A DNA stretch of 64,000 nucleotides from Heyndrickxia acidicola (GCF_001636425.1 NZ_KV440953.1:880847-944846); one strand, 5' to 3'; shown: positions 16,527 to 26,524, numbered from the stretch's first letter. Translations and numbers: made by a program. Notes: a model not told the origin generated them from the letters alone.

Positions 16527-17922
16527 GCCATATACCTATTACGATCTAACCCTTAGCATTTGTTCTGTTTGTTTAAGAAAGGTCGAAGCAAAAATTATCT
16601 TTGAAAATGGGAATGTTTATATGGTCAAAACCTGTATGAAACACGGAAGAGAAAAGGTTTTGATTTCAAATGACATCGAATATTATAAGTGGTGCAGAGA
16701 TTTTATTAAACCTTCCGAAATGCCTCATCAGTGGAACACACCGATTAAATACGGATGCCCTTATGATTGCGGTCTATGTCCCGATCACGAACAGCATAGC
16801 TGCCTCACGCTGCTTGAAATTACCGAGCGATGCAATCTCAAATGTCCTATTTGTTATGCTGAGTCGTCACCCCATAAAGGTACATACCGGTCGATGGAAG
16901 AAATAGAATTCATGCTGGATGCGATTGTGGCTAACGAAAAGGAACCTGATATCATTCAAATAAGCGGCGGTGAACCAACTATCCACCCCCATTTTTTTGA
17001 TATCCTGGATTTGGTGAAAACAAGGCCGGTTAAACACATTATGGTGAATACAAATGGTCTCAGGATAGCAAATGACAAGGAATTCGTAAAACGTTTGGCC
17101 ACTTATCTCCCGGGGTTCGAAATCTATTTGCAGTTTGACAGTTTCAATGGCGATGCTTTGAAAGAACTGCGTGGAGTGGACCTCACTCATATTCGAAGAA
17201 AAGCGATTGAACATTTAAATGAATACAATATATCCACTACATTGGTTGTGACTCTCAAAAAAGGGCTGAACGATCATGAAGTGGGTGATATTATTCGATT
17301 TGGTACGAAACAAAAGTGTGTCCGGGGTGTTACACTCCAGCCAATACAAAGTGCGGGAAGACTTGAAGACTTTAATCCGGAAACGGATCGCTTGACCTTA
17401 AGTGAGGTTCGCAAAATGATTATTGAACAGTCACAAATCTTTGGAGAAAAGGATATTGTGCCTGTTCCTTGCCATCCTGATTCACTTGCAATGGGGTATG
17501 CCTTTAAGCAGGAAGAATCCATTACTCCTTTAACTGGTATGATTGATCCAGCAATTTTACTGGAAGGTGATAGAAATACAATAGTTTTTGAACAGGATGA
17601 GAATATACGTCAAATGATTTTTAAATTATTTTCCTTAAATCATTCTCCCGATTCATCTGCACTGTCTCTGAAAGATTTGCTTTGCTGCCTTCCAAAAGTC
17701 AATTTGCCTGGTTATATCGGTTATGATAATGTTTTTCGAGTGATTATAATGCAATTCCAGGATGCTCATAATTTTGATATCCGCTCTGTAAAAAAATCAT
17801 GTGTACACATTGCTCATCCGGATGGAAGGATCATTCCATTTGATACCTATAATCTGTTTTATCGCGACGTTTTGGAAAAAGAGTTAATAAAAATAAGAGA
17901 AGAGATTTTAGTTACCAGATAG
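16516..17922 (+). CDS. cysteine-rich radical SAM enzyme (MJ0619/Tes-like)
   Basis: This is a 468-residue radical SAM protein. The [4Fe-4S]-SAM motif is CX3CX2C at C106, C110 and C113 (CNLKCPIC). Downstream, SGGEPTIHP gives the GGE motif and MVNTNGLRI follows. The N-terminal 100 residues hold a CxxC pair (C16, C19) with C40, plus a second cluster C81, C85, C88, C96 (CPYDCGLC), implying extra Fe-S or rubredoxin-like sites. This arrangement resembles archaeal MJ0619-type proteins, which include the tetraether lipid synthase Tes. The resemblance is from memory of motif layout, not from an alignment. Co-translation with an Lgt paralog supports a lipid substrate. Confidence 0.75.
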   Translation: MPNRPYTYYDLTLSICSVCLRKVEAKIIFENGNVYMVKTCMKHGREKVLISNDIEYYKWCRDFIKPSEMPHQWNTPIKYGCPYDCGLCPDHEQHSCLTLLEITERCNLKCPICYAESSPHKGTYRSMEEIEFMLDAIVANEKEPDIIQISGGEPTIHPHFFDILDLVKTRPVKHIMVNTNGLRIANDKEFVKRLATYLPGFEIYLQFDSFNGDALKELRGVDLTHIRRKAIEHLNEYNISTTLVVTLKKGLNDHEVGDIIRFGTKQKCVRGVTLQPIQSAGRLEDFNPETDRLTLSEVRKMIIEQSQIFGEKDIVPVPCHPDSLAMGYAFKQEESITPLTGMIDPAILLEGDRNTIVFEQDENIRQMIFKLFSLNHSPDSSALSLKDLLCCLPKVNLPGYIGYDNVFRVIIMQFQDAHNFDIRSVKKSCVHIAHPDGRIIPFDTYNLFYRDVLEKELIKIREEILVTR

Positions 17923-17949
17923 ATAGAGGCGCTTGAAGGGGAGATGAGA

Positions 17950-18219
17950 ATGACAAACGAAAACGACAAAAGGAAAGAAGGCAGTGTGTGGTTAGGCATC
18001 TCTATAGGGTTTTTCATTTATCTTATAATGTTTATCATAGTGTCCCAGTTTCCTGGCATGTACCGTTTTATCTTTTTAGCTCCTCTTGTCCATATCTGTG
18101 CTATAATTTTCGCTTTTATAAGAAAGTATAAGTTTACGGGGATTGGCCTCTTAATCTTTGCTGGTATAGCGCTATTGCTGATTGCTGCCTGTTATGGCTT
18201 AATCTTAAGTTTCCGCTGA
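17950..18219 (+). CDS. small three-helix membrane protein of the radical SAM cluster
   Basis: This 89-residue protein has a charged N-terminus (MTNENDKRKEG) and three hydrophobic segments at about residues 14-34, 38-56 and 62-86. ATG 17944 abuts GGGGAG, so ATG 17950 is preferred (6-base spacing). It lies 27 bases after the radical SAM gene and is the last gene of the cluster. No known family was recognised. It may be an accessory or anchoring subunit of the enzyme pair, which is inferred from position only. Confidence 0.6.
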   Translation: MTNENDKRKEGSVWLGISIGFFIYLIMFIIVSQFPGMYRFIFLAPLVHICAIIFAFIRKYKFTGIGLLIFAGIALLLIAACYGLILSFR

Positions 18220-18244
18220 TTCAAATAGGATGGAAACCTATAAA

Positions 18245-18396
18245 GGCTCTTTTCGTAAACGTAGTTGACACAAAAAATGATTTAAACCCATGTTTGGTTT
18301 TAAACTTGTGACTAGCTTATGAAAGATTGCCGCGGATTCAGACAACATACGGAATGATCCTTTGTACGTAAAGCAGCAATCTATGGAAAAACAGCC
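18245..18396 (-). repeat. repeat family B, inverted copy
   Basis: It runs from GGCTCTTTTCGTAAAC to AAAAACAGCC, about 152 bp, in the orientation opposite to the copy at 14129. TATAAA flanks both ends, so a short or eroded target duplication is possible. Confidence 0.8.
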
Positions 18397-18404
18397 TATA
18401 AAAA

Positions 18405-18436
18405 ACAAGGCTTGCTAGACGTAAGCCTTGTTTTTA
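18405..18436. terminator. bidirectional terminator
   Basis: ACAAGGCTT pairs with AAGCCTTGT, with A and T runs outside. It can end the radical SAM cluster on the plus strand and the hydrolase pseudogene on the minus strand. Confidence 0.85.
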
Positions 18437-18449
18437 TTTCCCTGCGCCA

Positions 18450-19325
18450 TCACTTTTGAATGAAGCTGCCTATTAAATCAAGCTGCTCTTTCGTGTTTAA
18501 AGCAGGAGCATGGCCAAGCCCTGTTATTTCTTTACACATAAATTTAGGCCCCCGATGCTTCATCTCGTCCAGCGTTTCACGAGGAAGAACTCCTGAAGCT
18601 TCTCCCCTTAGCACCAGAACGTTCGCTTGTATGTTGTCCCAATAGTCCCACAGTAGCAAATCATTCACATGATTAAATTGCTGAACGATGGCAGGGTCAT
18701 AATCAGGAGAAAAAAATCCAATGTCCGTTCTACGGGCAGAATTCTCAGTGAAAAAGTCCCATTCCTCCTCGTTTGTAAGGCCAAAGCTTTGATAAATATT
18801 TTTATAATAGGTTTTTAAATCAGTTAAAGCAGGATAGGCGGGAGGATTACCTGTAAATTTAATGATGTGCTGAATAGCTTCTGCGGATTCTGAGCGTACA
18901 TTTTCTATTGCACTTTTGGATGGGCCAGGTCCAATATCATTTGAAATTAAATGAGTAATTCGATTTTTTAAACTGCCTCCCGCCAGTTTTATTCCTAACG
19001 CCCCGTCCATTGAAGGGCCCAGTCAGATCATTTCAGTCAGCTGCAGTGTATCAACAAACTCCATTAGAAGTTTGTGATAATAGTCAGAGCAATATTCAAT
19101 ATCGGCATTTTGACTCCATTGGCTTAATCCCCTGCCGATTAAATCTGGACAAAAGATTTGATAGCTATGTGCCAGCGACTCAGCAAGGCAGTTAAAATCT
19201 CGCCCATTTCGGGTAAGGCCGTGTAAACAAATAATCGCTGGGTTTCCTTTTTATCCCCATTGGGAAACATGTAATTCCTTCTCGTCGATGTTTATAAACA
19301 TTGATTTACGAACTTGTAAACTCAT
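18450..19325 (-). pseudogene. alpha/beta hydrolase pseudogene (two in-frame stops)
   Basis: A single minus-strand frame from ATG 19325 to 18450 reads as a full alpha/beta hydrolase of about 291 codons. It is interrupted by TAA at codon 25 (19251-19253) and TGA at codon 101 (19023-19025). The oxyanion region CLHGLTRNG, PDLIGRGLS, the nucleophile elbow GPSMDG (usually GTSMGG) and GLGHAPAL with the catalytic His are all in frame. The TGA sits where such proteins usually have Trp, consistent with a TGG to TGA change. The 186-codon piece from 19010 lacks the N-terminal oxyanion region and is unlikely to be active. Confidence 0.85.
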
Positions 19326-19353
19326 TTTTTCACATCCAATTTATATATTTTAA

Positions 19354-19460
19354 GCTCTGTTAAATATATATTTTGATAAAAACCTGTTTTTATAAGCAAA
19401 AAGGCGTGTGAAAAACGGCCGTTTTAGACCTAACAATCAACTGAGTTCTTTAACAAATGC
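19354..19460 (+). repeat. repeat family A copy
   Basis: It starts GCTCTGTTAAAT and ends TTCTTTAACAAATGC. The core AAAGGCGTGTGAAAAACGG and GAGTTCTTTAACAAA match the copy at 2992-3122. The spacer 19461-19677 has no other recognised feature. Confidence 0.65.
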
Positions 19461-19677
19461 ATATTTTGATCTTCCCAGGCAAGGAAAAATACATTTTAAT
19501 AACAATAAGAATCTATATTATATTTCCACAAAGAGCGATGATTTCCTTTAAATATTATCAATACAATTAAAAAATGATTTCTGTTTCATGTGGATTTTAA
19601 TCAAAAAGTGATGAGAACAAAAATCCACATACAGTATAAAATTGATTAAAAAAAATTTTTTTGGAGGAAACATATAT

Positions 19678-20247
19678 ATGTTAACAGAAATAGTATTATG
19701 GGGTACTGGTTTTATCTTAGCTGGGTTCATTATGACTCTATTAATCTTATATAGAAAAATGAAATTGGCTGCGATTAAAAGGCCACCGAGTAATGTACCG
19801 TTTATAATTGTTCTCGGTGCAAAGGTGAATGGATACAAATTATCAAACTCTTTATATCAGAGAGCGGTAAAAGGACTTGATTACCTAAAGCAAAATCCAA
19901 ATACAAAAGCTGTAGTTTCAGGAGGAAAAGGCCCTGATGAGTCAATATCAGAAGGGGAGGCGCTTGCTCTCTTCCTTATGAAGAATGGTATTAATCAAAA
20001 TAGAATATTAATTGAAAATAAATCTGAAACTACCTTTGAAAATATAGCTTTTTCCAAAAAGAACTTCAATATTCAGGAAGCCATCATTGTCAGTAATGAT
20101 TTTCATGTGTTTCGTGCCGTCCAGGTTGCGAGAGCACAAGGGATAAAAGCGTATCCGTTGGGAGCAAAAACACCATCTTCTATTAAAACCAAGCTGTATG
20201 CAAGAGAATTTCTTGCAATTATTAAATGGAAAATTACAGGAAGATGA
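19678..20247 (+). CDS. YdcF/SanA family (DUF218) membrane-anchored protein
   Basis: This 189-residue protein has one N-terminal transmembrane helix (residues 4-24) and a DUF218 domain. The domain shows IIVLGAKVNGYKLS, AVVSGGKGPDESISEGEA, NRILIENKSETTFENI and IIVSNDFHVFRA, with the conserved SGG, E-x-x-x-T-x-N and F-H features. An in-frame TTG at 19642 exists, but GGAGG at 19663-19667 selects ATG 19678. Family members are linked to envelope integrity, and the biochemical activity is not established. It is monocistronic, with a hairpin downstream. Confidence 0.8.
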   Translation: MLTEIVLWGTGFILAGFIMTLLILYRKMKLAAIKRPPSNVPFIIVLGAKVNGYKLSNSLYQRAVKGLDYLKQNPNTKAVVSGGKGPDESISEGEALALFLMKNGINQNRILIENKSETTFENIAFSKKNFNIQEAIIVSNDFHVFRAVQVARAQGIKAYPLGAKTPSSIKTKLYAREFLAIIKWKITGR

Positions 20248-20333
20248 TCTTGTGGGGTTTCTTACATTCATGCAGGATGAAGTATTGAGAGTATGATTAG
20301 GCCAATTTCTTCATATATAAATAACAAAATCAT

Positions 20334-20371
20334 CCATTAAAAGATCTTTTTAATAATGGCCTTTTTTTAAA
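20334..20371 (+). terminator. rho-independent terminator
   Basis: CCATTAAAAGATC pairs imperfectly with GATCTTTTTAATAATGG and is followed by a T run. Confidence 0.7.
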
Positions 20372-20465
20372 ATAATCGTTTGGCTTTTTTAGTTAAAGGG
20401 TACGGAATGATAAATCTGCTAGTTTTTTTGTTATAAAAAACTTTATAGAGAAAGGGTGCCCCAAT

Positions 20466-23423
20466 GTGCAGGAAAAGATAAACGTAAAAATAAATGGAGT
20501 AGAAGCTGTGGCGGAAGCCGGTTCAACCATTCTGAATTATTTAAGCAATAGCTCCATAAAGATCCCTCATATCTGTTACCATGAAAATTTAGGCCCTATT
20601 GAAACTTGTGATACATGTCTTGTAAAAGTAAATGGAGAAATGGTGAGATCCTGCTCCACTTTTTTAAAAGATGGGGATGATATTATTACAAGTTCAGATG
20701 AAGTGAAAAAAGCTCAAACTGTGGCAATGGATAAAATTCTGCACAACCATGAGCTTTATTGTACAGTTTGTGATTACAACAACGGCGAATGCGAAATACA
20801 TAATACCGTTAAGCAAATGAACATTAATCACCAGAGTATCCCCTGGGAATCCAAGCCTTATCAGAAGGATTTATCTAATCCATTTTACCGATATGATCCT
20901 GACCAGTGTATCTTATGCGGAAGATGCGTAGAAGCATGTCAGGATGTACAAGTTACTGAAACGCTTTCCATTGATTGGACATTGGAAAGGCCGAGGGTGA
21001 TTTGGGATAATGATGTCCCCATAAATGAGTCCTCCTGTGTTTCATGCGGACATTGTTCAACCGTATGTCCTTGTAATGCGATGATGGAAAAAGGCATGAT
21101 TGGTGAAGCTGGCTATATGACGGGCATTCCTGACCAAACACTGAAACCAATGATAGAAGTGACAAAGGGTGTAGAAACAGGTTATGGTTCTATCCTTACA
21201 ATTTCAGATGTCGAATCAGCCATGCGCGGTGAAAGAATTAAGAAAACCAAAACGGTTTGTACTTTTTGCGGTGTAGGATGCACCTTTGATGTATGGACAA
21301 AAGGACGTCATATTTTAAAAGTGGATCCTCAAAAAGAATCGCCTGCAAATGGAATTTCCACCTGTGTAAAAGGTAAATTCGGCTGGGATTTTGTAAATAG
21401 TGAAGAAAGATTAACGAAACCGCTTATTCGTGAAGGGGACTATTTTAGGGAAGCAGAATGGGAAGAAGCCATTCAATTAGTAGCTAGTAAATTTAAAGAG
21501 TTAAAGGATCAGTATGGACCAGATTCGATGGGCTTCATTACTTCTTCTAAATGTACGAATGAAGAATCCTATGTTATGCAAAAGCTTGCTAGAGCGGTAA
21601 TTGGCACAAACAATGTAGATAACTGCTCTCGTTACTGCCAGACACCTGCAACGATGGGACTATTCCGAACAGTTGGATACGGAGGTGATGCCGGCTCGAT
21701 CGAAGATATTGGAAACGCGGGACTTGTTATCATCATTGGATCCAATACTGCAGAAGCCCATCCGGTTCTCGCAACAAGAGTAAAAAGGGCGCAAAAATTA
21801 AATGGCCAAAAGCTGATTGTAGCAGATCTCAGGGAGCATGAAATGGCAGCAAGGGCAGATTTGTTTATACACCCGAAACCGGGAACAGACTTAGTATGGC
21901 TCTCGGCCATTACGAAATATATCATCGACCAGGGATGGGCTAATGAAAGCTTTCTTGCAGATAAAGTGAATGGCTTTGATCTGTATGCGAAAAGCTTAAA
22001 GGATTTCACTTTGGAATATGCTGAAGAAACAACAGGTATACCACAGGAACAATTAATACAGATAGCTAAAAACATTCATGAATCTGACGGTGTATGTATA
22101 TTATGGGCCATGGGTGTCACACAGCATATGGGCGGATCGGATACAAGTACAGCCATCTCAAACTTGCTGCTTGTTACAGGAAATTACGGAAGACCTGCCG
22201 CGGGAGCATATCCGCTTCGAGGACATAATAATGTACAGGGAGCGGGAGACTTCGGAAGTGCACCAGATAGTTTTCCTGGTTACGAAAAGGTGTATGACGA
22301 TAAAGCAAGGGCTAAATTTGAAAAAGCATGGGGAGTCAAGCTGACGAAGGAAAAAGGTTTAAATAACCATGAAATGATTGAAAGCATTCATGGCGGAAGC
22401 TTAAAGGCTATGTATATCAAGGGAGAAGAAATGGGATTAGTGGATTCAAATATTAATGTTGTCCACAATGCATATGAAAAATTGGAATTTTTAGTTGTCC
22501 AAGACATTTTTTTCTCACGTACAGCAGAGTATGCAGATGTCGTTCTTCCGGCATGTCCAAGTTTTGAAAAAGAAGGTACATTTACCAATACTGAACGGAG
22601 AATTCAGCGTCTATATCAAGTATTTGAGCCGCTGGGTGAATCAAAGCCTGATTGGGAAATTATTACTGAAATTGCGAACCGGCTTGGTGCAAATTGGGAT
22701 TACCGTCATCCTTCTGATATTATGGATGAAGCGGCGATGCTTTCCTCTATTTATGCAGGTGTTACTTACGAACGTCTTGAAGGATATAAAAGCCTTCAGT
22801 GGCCAGTTTCAAAGGACGGAAAGGATCAGCCGCTATTATATTTGGATGGATTCCATTTTCCGGACGGCAAAGCGAGGCTTCACCCTGTGAAATGGACCAT
22901 TCCTCTGGACTTTGGTGAAGAATATGATATCCACGTGAATAATGGCCGTTTGCTTGAACACTTCCATGAAGGCAATTTGACTTATAAATCAAAAGGCATA
23001 TCTGAAAAGACTCCAAGCGTATTCCTTGAGGTTTCCAGAGAACTTGCCGCGGAGAGAGGAATTAAGGACGGTACTCTTGTACGGCTTACATCCCCATATG
23101 GAAACGTCAAAGTAAAATGTGTCATTACAGACAGAGTTAAAGGCAAAGAAGTTTATCTTCCAATGAATGATTCAGATGAAGGCGCCATTAATAAGCTTAC
23201 AAGCAGTTTTGCGGATAAGGACACGGATACCCCTGCCTATAAGGAAACACAGGCTAAGCTTGAAATTCTGAAAGAGGAGGGTGTCAACCCATTACCAAGA
23301 ATCAATTTCCGTTACGGGAATCCGCAGCCTCAAATGGGTGTACAGGTTCAGGATAAATGGTCGCGCACGGACTATACCTTCCCAGCAGAAATAGTTGAAA
23401 AGGAGAGGAAGCAGCATGGCTAA
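20466..23423 (+). CDS. fdhA: formate dehydrogenase alpha subunit (molybdopterin, YjgC-like)
   Basis: This 985-residue cytosolic formate dehydrogenase has the same domain order as B. subtilis YjgC. A [2Fe-2S] ferredoxin domain has Cys at 37, 48, 51 and 63. A His/Cys [4Fe-4S] segment is [11 protein letters not shown]. Two 4Fe-4S motifs follow ([11 protein letters not shown] and [11 protein letters not shown]). The molybdopterin-domain cluster is CTFCGVGC. The active-site region is NCSRYC (Cys387 and Cys391), so this is a Cys rather than a selenocysteine enzyme. The final domain binds molybdopterin dinucleotide. GTG 20466 is the start. The gene overlaps the DUF1641 gene by 8 bases, and fdhD follows. 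Confidence 0.9.
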   Translation: MQEKINVKINGVEAVAEAGSTILNYLSNSSIKIPHICYHENLGPIETCDTCLVKVNGEMVRSCSTFLKDGDDIITSSDEVKKAQTVAMDKILHNHELYCTVCDYNNGECEIHNTVKQMNINHQSIPWESKPYQKDLSNPFYRYDPDQCILCGRCVEACQDVQVTETLSIDWTLERPRVIWDNDVPINESSCVSCGHCSTVCPCNAMMEKGMIGEAGYMTGIPDQTLKPMIEVTKGVETGYGSILTISDVESAMRGERIKKTKTVCTFCGVGCTFDVWTKGRHILKVDPQKESPANGISTCVKGKFGWDFVNSEERLTKPLIREGDYFREAEWEEAIQLVASKFKELKDQYGPDSMGFITSSKCTNEESYVMQKLARAVIGTNNVDNCSRYCQTPATMGLFRTVGYGGDAGSIEDIGNAGLVIIIGSNTAEAHPVLATRVKRAQKLNGQKLIVADLREHEMAARADLFIHPKPGTDLVWLSAITKYIIDQGWANESFLADKVNGFDLYAKSLKDFTLEYAEETTGIPQEQLIQIAKNIHESDGVCILWAMGVTQHMGGSDTSTAISNLLLVTGNYGRPAAGAYPLRGHNNVQGAGDFGSAPDSFPGYEKVYDDKARAKFEKAWGVKLTKEKGLNNHEMIESIHGGSLKAMYIKGEEMGLVDSNINVVHNAYEKLEFLVVQDIFFSRTAEYADVVLPACPSFEKEGTFTNTERRIQRLYQVFEPLGESKPDWEIITEIANRLGANWDYRHPSDIMDEAAMLSSIYAGVTYERLEGYKSLQWPVSKDGKDQPLLYLDGFHFPDGKARLHPVKWTIPLDFGEEYDIHVNNGRLLEHFHEGNLTYKSKGISEKTPSVFLEVSRELAAERGIKDGTLVRLTSPYGNVKVKCVITDRVKGKEVYLPMNDSDEGAINKLTSSFADKDTDTPAYKETQAKLEILKEEGVNPLPRINFRYGNPQPQMGVQVQDKWSRTDYTFPAEIVEKERKQHG

Positions 23424-23961
23424 AGCAGTTAAAACCATCAAGCGGATCGAACTGACAGAAGAAGAAATTCGAAAGAATGAAATAAAGCAAATTGAAGATG
23501 CTCTTTTAAGCCATAAGGATGCAGTTCTAGAAGTTCTCCAAATTGTTCAGCATATGCAGGATAAAGGTATATTAGCCATTTTAAGAGGATTGTTTGGCCA
23601 AGGTGAACAAGTATTGGATGTTATTGTAAAAAAAATGAACCATCCAGAAACTACAAATTTTATAAAAAATATCTTATTGATGGCTGGAACTTTAGGAACG
23701 GTTGATGTGAAACAGCTGGAGCCCGTCATTCTCAAAGTCAATTCCGGAATAGCGAGACTGGCAGAAAAAAGAAATGAGGATGAAAATAGAAATGAACAAA
23801 CCGGCTATTTTGATCTTATCCGTTCTATCAAAGATCCCGATGTGAATCGCTCTATCACCATGCTGCTGACATTTCTGAAAGGAATGGGGCAGGATACTGC
23901 TCACAATGAACGGAATACACAAGAGCCTCACCGCCAAAAAATACACGGACATCCTGAATAA
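23416..23961 (+). CDS. DUF1641 protein, formate dehydrogenase partner (YjgD-like)
   Basis: This 181-residue DUF1641 protein corresponds to YjgD and YrhD, which sit next to formate dehydrogenase genes in Bacillus. The core has [20 protein letters not shown] and a C-terminal [22 protein letters not shown] 23416 behind AGGAGAGG is preferred over the in-frame upstream ATG 23395. Translational coupling to fdhA supports a role as a subunit or assembly partner. No cofactor-binding motif is visible. Confidence 0.85.
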   Translation: MAKAVKTIKRIELTEEEIRKNEIKQIEDALLSHKDAVLEVLQIVQHMQDKGILAILRGLFGQGEQVLDVIVKKMNHPETTNFIKNILLMAGTLGTVDVKQLEPVILKVNSGIARLAEKRNEDENRNEQTGYFDLIRSIKDPDVNRSITMLLTFLKGMGQDTAHNERNTQEPHRQKIHGHPE

Positions 23962-24065
23962 AAACGATTGATTGTATAGTATGTGCAAATAGCATGCCAT
24001 TTAGGTATGCTGTTCGTCTATTATCGTGGCACTCTTTCAGTTATTTCAAGAATGCAGGTGAAAAA

Positions 24066-24857
24066 ATGAGAGCAGTACAAGTTAAAAGGGAAATAGTGCG
24101 TTTTCGAAATGGAAAAGCCGAAAGAATAGAAGATAACATTGTGACGGAGTATACTGTAACCATTAAATTAAATGGGCAAGAATTTGTTACGATGGTTTGT
24201 TCTCCTGAGTATATTGAGGAGATGGTGGTCGGATTCCTTGCTTCTGAAGGGGTAATCACAAACTTTAATGATATTGAAAAAATTTGGTTTCAAGAAAAAG
24301 AAGGCTTTTTTCATATTCATACAAAAAAAGTTAATCCTTTTTATTCAAAATTACAGGGAAAACGGTATATTACTTCCTGCTGCGGTATGAGCCGACATGG
24401 TTTTGTTTTTGCAAATGATGCATTGACTGCAAAAAAAATGAATGGCATAAAGCTTTCTCTATCTGCAGATGATTGCTATCGCCTAATGGAAGAAATGCAA
24501 AAGAGTGCACATTTATTTCAAAGAACAGGCGGCGTTCATAATGCAGCTTTATGCGATGTTAACGGCATAATAATAAGCAGGATGGATATAGGACGACATA
24601 ATGCATTGGATAAAATATACGGACATTGTCTAAAACATAATATTTCCATGAGTGATAAAATCATTGTGTTCAGCGGCAGAATTTCCTCTGAAATACTCTC
24701 TAAAGTTTCAAAAATTGGGTGCCCTATTGTTCTCTCCAAATCAGCTCCTACTGAATTGGCACTAAGCTTAGCGGAAGAACTGGGTATAACCACTGTCGGC
24801 TTTATACGGAGTGAGTCTATGAATGTGTACACGCATATCGAGAGAATAATCAGCTAA
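24066..24857 (+). CDS. fdhD: formate dehydrogenase sulfurtransferase FdhD
   Basis: This 263-residue FdhD delivers sulfur to the molybdenum cofactor of formate dehydrogenase. The catalytic Cys pair is in TSCCGMSRHGF (about residues 100-110). TGGVHNAAL and DIGRHNALDKIYG follow, and the C-terminal SGRISSEILSKVSKIG is typical. AGGTG precedes ATG 24066, and the in-frame upstream extension lacks family features. It is transcribed in the same direction as fdhA, about 100 bases after the DUF1641 gene. Confidence 0.93.
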   Translation: MRAVQVKREIVRFRNGKAERIEDNIVTEYTVTIKLNGQEFVTMVCSPEYIEEMVVGFLASEGVITNFNDIEKIWFQEKEGFFHIHTKKVNPFYSKLQGKRYITSCCGMSRHGFVFANDALTAKKMNGIKLSLSADDCYRLMEEMQKSAHLFQRTGGVHNAALCDVNGIIISRMDIGRHNALDKIYGHCLKHNISMSDKIIVFSGRISSEILSKVSKIGCPIVLSKSAPTELALSLAEELGITTVGFIRSESMNVYTHIERIIS

Positions 24858-24919
24858 ACTAAGTAAAACATATTTGAGGGACATTTTTTGTTTCTCAACA
24901 AAGAGTCTTTCAAAGCTAT

Positions 24920-24957
24920 CACAAAAAGAGCCTGCATATGCAGGTTCTTTTTGTGAA
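24920..24957 (+). terminator. strong terminator after fdhD
   Basis: The arms CACAAAAAGAGCCTGCA and TGCAGGTTCTTTTTGTG form a long near-perfect hairpin with a built-in T run. Confidence 0.9.
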
Positions 24958-25021
24958 ATACAAAGCTTTACATACTAAAAATAAGCAGATTAGATACAAT
25001 AACATAATGGAAATAAGTAAT

Positions 25022-25182
25022 AGCTCCTTTCGTAAACTTTTTTGCTAATTGTCACAAAAAAATGATTAAAAATTCAGGTTAGAATTAAAACTTGTGAACA
25101 GCCTACGAAAAAAAGCCACGAATGCAGACAACATACGGAGTGAATTTTTGTACATATAGCAACATCTATGCAAAAAACTGCC
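25022..25182 (-). repeat. repeat family B, inverted 161-bp copy with near-perfect target duplication
   Basis: The ends are AGCTCCTTTCGTAAAC and GCAAAAAACTGCC. The flanks TAAGTAAT (25014-25021) and TAAGTAAA (25183-25190) agree at 7 of 8 positions. The length equals the copy at 14129-14289. The spacer 25191-25407 shows no gene. Confidence 0.85.
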
Positions 25183-25407
25183 TAAGTAAATGATTAAAAT
25201 ATGCAAAGAAAGTGTTTTCTACTTAAAGAGAATCTTGCAATTCACTGATATATTTTTTCTTGTTCAATTACCAGGCAAAAACATGTTTTAGGTCACAGTG
25301 CGTTCTGTCTTTTGGGCACTTTGTAAAAATCACTTATTTTTTACTAACATGGGGGAAATCAGCATTTTTTGAAGGCCAACAGAAAAAAATAGAAAGAGGA
25401 AACCCAT

Positions 25408-26265
25408 ATGTTTTTTGGATGTCATATCAGTATTAAAAATGGTTATTTAGGCGCTGCTGAAGAGGCTTTAAACATTAAAGCAAACACATTTCAATATTTC
25501 ACCAAAAATCCGCGAAGCCTTTCTATAAAAGATTATGATCCTGTCGATACAGCTAGGTGCAAAGTGTTTTGTGAAAAATACGGGATGGTATCCATCGCCC
25601 ACACTCCATATCCTACCGATCTGACACCGGCAAATGAACAAAAACAGGCTGTAATATACTCGCTGCTTAATGACTTAGAAATAGCGGATGCCTGTGGTTC
25701 CAAGGGCGTGGTTGTGCATTTCGGAAGCAGGAAAGGCTTTACTAATCCATTGAACGCTTATGAGTTAATGATAGAGACGCTTAATAACATACTTAGCCAA
25801 TGGGATGGAAACTCCAAAATACTTCTTGAAAACCATGCAGGAGTACCTGGAACCATGGGAACCACTTTTGAGGAGCTTGTTCAAGTAAGAAATTTATGCT
25901 CATATTCAGAAAAAATTGGGTTTTGTTTGGATACCTGCCACGCATTTGCATCAGGATTATGGAGTGGAGAAAACTGGGAAGAAGTTTTACTAAAAGGAAA
26001 ACGGCTTGGATATTTTGATTATGTAAAAGCCATTCATCTTAATAATTCTAAATATCAGTCAGGTCTTGGCAAGGACCGGCATGCCAATATCTTTAAAGAA
26101 GGATGTATTCAAAAAGATCAATTTAACGATATCCTTCAAACAAAAGAGCTTAGACAAGTACCTTTTATCTTAGAAACTCCGACTAAGCAGGGCGTTTCCC
26201 ATAAAGAAGAAATCGCCGAGCTTATTAGTTGGTGGAATTCTACATCTTCTACTGATCTTCCGTAG
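25408..26265 (+). CDS. nfo: endonuclease IV family AP endonuclease
   Basis: This 285-residue TIM-barrel protein matches deoxyribonuclease IV, which cleaves abasic DNA using three metal ions. Metal-ligand regions are visible in order: FGCHISIKNG, IAHTPY, VVVHFGSRKG, LLENHAG (Glu), CLDTCHAFASG, HLNNSK, GKDRHANIFKEG and FILETP. The sequence is divergent from B. subtilis Nfo, so it may be a second paralog. It starts at ATG behind GAAAGAGGA. Its 3' end overlaps the convergent small gene by 17 bases. Confidence 0.8.
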   Translation: MFFGCHISIKNGYLGAAEEALNIKANTFQYFTKNPRSLSIKDYDPVDTARCKVFCEKYGMVSIAHTPYPTDLTPANEQKQAVIYSLLNDLEIADACGSKGVVVHFGSRKGFTNPLNAYELMIETLNNILSQWDGNSKILLENHAGVPGTMGTTFEELVQVRNLCSYSEKIGFCLDTCHAFASGLWSGENWEEVLLKGKRLGYFDYVKAIHLNNSKYQSGLGKDRHANIFKEGCIQKDQFNDILQTKELRQVPFILETPTKQGVSHKEEIAELISWWNSTSSTDLP

Positions 26266-26524
26266 AAAAAGCAACCGCTGAACCGCCGGAAGTATGAGCA
26301 TCTATCCATTCCAATGATGTTTTGGAAACCTCATTCCAATCCTTTATTTTATCTTTATGTTTTTCTACCCAGCTCATGCAAAATTGAGGATCCACGTTTT
26401 GTTCTAAACAGAGATTTAAAAAGGATTCAATGGATTGCGCATTACAGCTACTCCATGATCCGCATGCACGTTTCCAATTTTGTTCTAAAATTGATTCCAA
26501 AGAAGTCTGGGTTACATTATTCAT
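26249..26524 (-). CDS. hypothetical 91-residue protein
   Basis: This small acidic protein has three Cys in its first 60 residues and Trp-rich helices (NWKRACGSW, CMSWVEKHKDKIKDW). It has no membrane segment or signal peptide. AAGGAGG precedes the ATG at good spacing on the minus strand, which supports translation. It is convergent with the endonuclease IV gene, overlapping its 3' end. I do not recognise the family. Confidence 0.55.
   Translation of the reverse strand: MNNVTQTSLESILEQNWKRACGSWSSCNAQSIESFLNLCLEQNVDPQFCMSWVEKHKDKIKDWNEVSKTSLEWIDAHTSGGSAVAFSTEDQ

Noticed and set aside
16867-17214. 115-codon minus-strand ORF
   Set aside because: It is a shadow of the radical SAM coding sequence, with no RBS or family features.
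21632-22075. 147-codon minus-strand ORF
   Set aside because: It is antisense to the well-conserved molybdopterin domain of formate dehydrogenase, so it is a composition artefact.
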